Assembly: GCA_030272155.1 (NCBI GenBank)
Contig: CP126205.1
Coordinates: forward strand, 4,328,501-4,392,500
Source: Tetradesmus obliquus
Taxonomy: Eukaryota; Chlorophyta; Chlorophyceae; Sphaeropleales; Scenedesmaceae
Direction: 5' to 3'
DNA: 64,000 nt
The notes beneath the pieces are model-generated. The model was not told where the DNA came from and made no database searches. It saw nothing but the letters and a program-made list of their open reading frames with translations. This document shows positions 61,351 through 64,000 of this stretch, in pieces. The position numbers and the translations under genes are program-made. Within the stretch, counting starts at the first letter, position 1; the number at the start of each line of letters is the position of its first letter.

Positions 61351-62672
61351 ATGGGGGGCCCAGACCCTGGCGATCCCACCCCGGCAGCAGCAGCAGCAGC
61401 AGCAGCAGCAGCTGAGGGCTCCAGTGCAAGGCCCAGAAGCAGCTTTGAGAAACGTATCAAGGGAGTGTCAACAGCACCCCTGCGCGGCCAAGGCAGCAAA
61501 AGCAGCAGCGCGCAGGCAAAAGGTGGCAGCGGCAGCACCGCCGCCACCGGCAGCAGCAGCAGCACGCAGGCAGCACAGGCCAGCGAGAGCAGCAATGCTG
61601 CAGCAGCTGCAGGCGTCGCGCAGCTGGGCAGTAGCTCGCTGAGTGTGCGGGTGCCCAAACGCCGCAGCAACAGCACCGGCAAGGAAGCCGCACCTAGCGC
61701 TACTGCTGCTGCTGCAGCAGCCACAAGCACTGCAGCTGCAGAGGCAGCTCTCCACCCCCAGCAGCAGCAGCAGGATGAGCAGCAGCAGCAGCAGCTGGCG
61801 CTGCAGGAGCTGCTGCTGCCGCCCGCCTCCACCCCCGCTGCCTCTCTCAGTGACGACGAGCAGACCCTAGCCATCCAGGAGTTCACTGCAGCCATCACAG
61901 CATCAGGCTTTGTGGACCCGCTGCTCATGCGCGTGGCAGCAGAGGCGGAGCAGCGGGCTCGCAGCCAGTCCCTTTCCCGAGCTGCCTCAGAGGCTGGCAG
62001 CGCACAAGGCCATCACCCTAGGCTGTCGCTAGCAGGGCATCCTGTGTTATGGGGAGCTCATAGCTTAGCGGGTTCGACAACGCTGGGGTCACCTGTCGCA
62101 GCAGCACAACAGCGCGCCTCGCAGGACTTAGCAGCAGCAGCAGCAGCAGGAGGCCGGCTGACGCCTGAGCACTCAAATAATGCAGCTACACTGATGTCGC
62201 AGCTGGGGAGGCAGCACTCTGGAGGATCACATGCCTCCTGGACTGGCGACAGCAGCAGCAGGCCCTACACACTGCAGCGCACCGGCGGCACAGCCGGCAC
62301 GGGCGGCGGCTCGGGTTATAACACCCCGCTGTCGAGCATCCGGGGTGCGGGGGCGTCGATCGGGAGCGAGAGCGGCGTTAATGACCGTTACATGTCGTCG
62401 CTGGCGGCTGCTTGGCTGGCAGAGGCTCGGGTGGAGCTTGCAGGGGTGCCGAGGGATGGCAGCAGCAGCTGGGGCGCTAGCGCGCGCAACAGCATTGAAA
62501 CTCCAGCAGGATTTGAAGACCTTGGTGATGCGGATGCGGCTGGCGCTGGAGTAGCTGCGAGGACGCTGCAGCCCGCGAGAAGTAGAAGTGATACTGTGCC
62601 TGTGTTTGGTGTGGCTGGCACAGCCATACCTGAGCACGGCAGCCCCAGCAGCAGCACTGACGGCTGCGGGGC

Positions 62673-62718
<46 letters not shown>

Positions 62719-63229
62719 CAGAGCAGCAGCTCCCTGACCTCTGCTACCACAGGCGCTGGTATGGCTGGCCGCACTGGCAGCACACCTGGCAACAGCAGGT
62801 CAGCAGCAGCAGCAGCTGCAGCTGGATCTAGTACCTCCAGCCCTGCCTTATGGCTGGCAGTAGGTAGAGCATCGGGCAGCAGTGCAGCAGCAGATGCAAG
62901 GTATGCGCATGGCAGGGCCAGCATGGAAGCAGTGGAAGGCAGCCCTAGGAGCAGCACTGGCAGCACTGCCACAGGCCCTATGCAGCAGCAGCAGCAGCAG
63001 GGTGAGCAGGTGCAGGGCGCAAGCCGTTTGTTTGGCAAGTCAGCTGCGTCATTCCTGAGCAGCGTTGGGGCCAGCATGCGGCGCAGCTCTGCAGGCGGAG
63101 GCAGGAGGAGCTCAGCAGCAGGGGGCAGCAGCAGCAAGAAGCAGAGTAAGCAAAGCAGCGATGCTGGCAGAGGCAAGGGCAACAGCAGCGCTGCTGGAGC
63201 GAAGGCACCAGCGGGGCTGCGTCAAGATT

Positions 63230-63286
<57 letters not shown>

Positions 63287-63859
63287 AACCCAGCACTTTG
63301 AGCGCTCCTGCAGCAGCCAACACATGCGGCAGCAAGTTGTCCGTGGCCGTGCCTAGCCCTGAAAACAGCCCTGCAGCTCCCCCTGCTGCTGCTGCTGCTG
63401 CAGCATTGCTCACACCCCAGGCCTCTGCTGCATCCAGCAGCGGTGGCCCTGCTGCACTCAACACACCCAGCCCAGTGGTAAGGCAGCTGCTGTCGCCTTC
63501 CCCTGTCAGTGGCAGCACCAGCAGCGGCAGCGGCGGCAGCAGGTGGCGGCAGGTGCCCCTGCTGAGGGGGGCCAAGGCGGAGCAGGAGCAGCGAGCACAG
63601 CTGCAGGAGGCACACCAGGCGGCAGCAGCAGCAGCAGCAGCAGCAGCAACGGCTGCGGCAGATGAAGCAGCTGCAGGAGGAAGCAGCGCTGCTGCTGCAC
63701 CAGACAGTAGTGGCACCCATTCAACCTGGATGCAGCAGCTGTCGCAGTCTGAGCAGCAGCCTCAGGATGCCAGCCAGGGCTTGCTGACAGCAGCAGCAGC
63801 AGCAGCAGCAGCACCTGCTGAGGTGGCACCAGTTGCAACAAAGTACAGCCAACAGGCAG

Positions 63860-63931
<72 letters not shown>

Positions 63932-64000
63932 GACAGGAAGAGAAGGCTCCAAGGAAGAGCCTGACCAACATGGGCAAGTGGCTGCTGCCATCACCACGGC
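61351..64000 (+). CDS. Ser/Ala/Gln-rich protein, 5' part, runs off the window
   Basis: From the ATG at 61351 the frame is open for 883 codons to the window end with no stop. The start is MGGPDPGDPTPAAAA, then SFEKRIKGVSTAPLRGQGSK. It is dominated by Ala, Ser, Gln and Gly runs, with islands of normal composition: DDEQTLAIQEFTAAITASGF, RMSS-like basic-Ser patches, SRLFGKSAASFLSSVGASMR, and KSLTNMGKWLLPSP near the end. Basic Ser clusters (RRSSAGGGRRSS) look like kinase-target stretches. No known domain is recognised and the C-terminus is unseen. Introns may exist; the uninterrupted frame over 2.65 kb with codon-consistent triplet runs favours a real exon. The long reverse-strand poly-Leu/Cys frames across it are mirror images of the CAG runs. 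Confidence 0.7.
63231..63286 (+). repeat. (GCA)n poly-Ala tract
   Basis: About 18-19 pure GCA triplets read as Ala. A second long run at 63870-63923 is read as Gln (CAG phase), so the same triplet is expanded in two phases within one exon. Confidence 0.95.

Overview
The window is nuclear DNA of a green alga. The genes are intron-rich with GT-AG introns. Exons are saturated with CAG/CTG/GCA runs read as poly-Gln, poly-Ala or poly-Ser. The gene set is plant/algal: a two-domain PANK2 (pantothenate kinase plus DUF89 phosphatase), MED18, a chloroplast-type PP2C, and MYND-finger proteins with the algal C-x4-C start. A short TTTAGGG/CCCTAAA-type telomere motif lies inside the sequence. I infer a chlorophycean alga, possibly Sphaeropleales; the lineage cannot be proved from the sequence alone. 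No tRNA, rRNA, CRISPR array or virus was seen.

Layout. 433-8465 (-): RAMA plus MPN/JAMM protein (MPND type), rebuilt as 11 exons in one consistent frame (1,096 aa). 10057-15174 (-) and 16412-21067 (-): two head-to-tail MYND-finger paralogs; the second is intact (1,193 aa), the first has a one-base frame problem. 21420-24456 (+): chloroplast-targeted PP2C (341 aa, 6 exons), divergent from the second MYND gene. 26869-29199: two 5'-truncated fragments facing away from each other (a subtilisin-like protease with Ser to Ala, and a multi-pass membrane protein) around a 198-bp repeat. 30240-35114 (-): minimal O6-alkylguanine-DNA alkyltransferase (129 aa), a COA3-like small protein (61 aa) and Mediator subunit MED18 (209 aa). 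37289-51297 (+): PANK2 (17 exons, 1,248 aa). 52185-58683 (+): low-complexity single-pass membrane protein with Cys-bracketed repeats (1,571 aa). 61351-64000 (+): Ser/Ala/Gln-rich open frame running off the end.

The most unusual feature is a pattern rather than a gene. Nearly every multi-exon gene carries extra partial copies ('echoes') of its own exon edges, including the splice site, inside the adjoining intron or just past the stop codon. They range from near-identical (48117-48235) to heavily decayed (about 15 copies at 37875-39073). In one MYND gene a 9-copy, 34-bp tandem repeat containing CAG|GT restores the reading frame only if exactly eight copies are spliced out. This looks like repeated intron creation and growth by tandem duplication of exon edges.

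The genes do not form one pathway. They are housekeeping and regulatory genes: chromatin deubiquitination, DNA repair, transcription, coenzyme A, cytochrome oxidase assembly and plastid dephosphorylation. Exon models were made by hand from splice motifs, phase and family conservation, with no transcript data.
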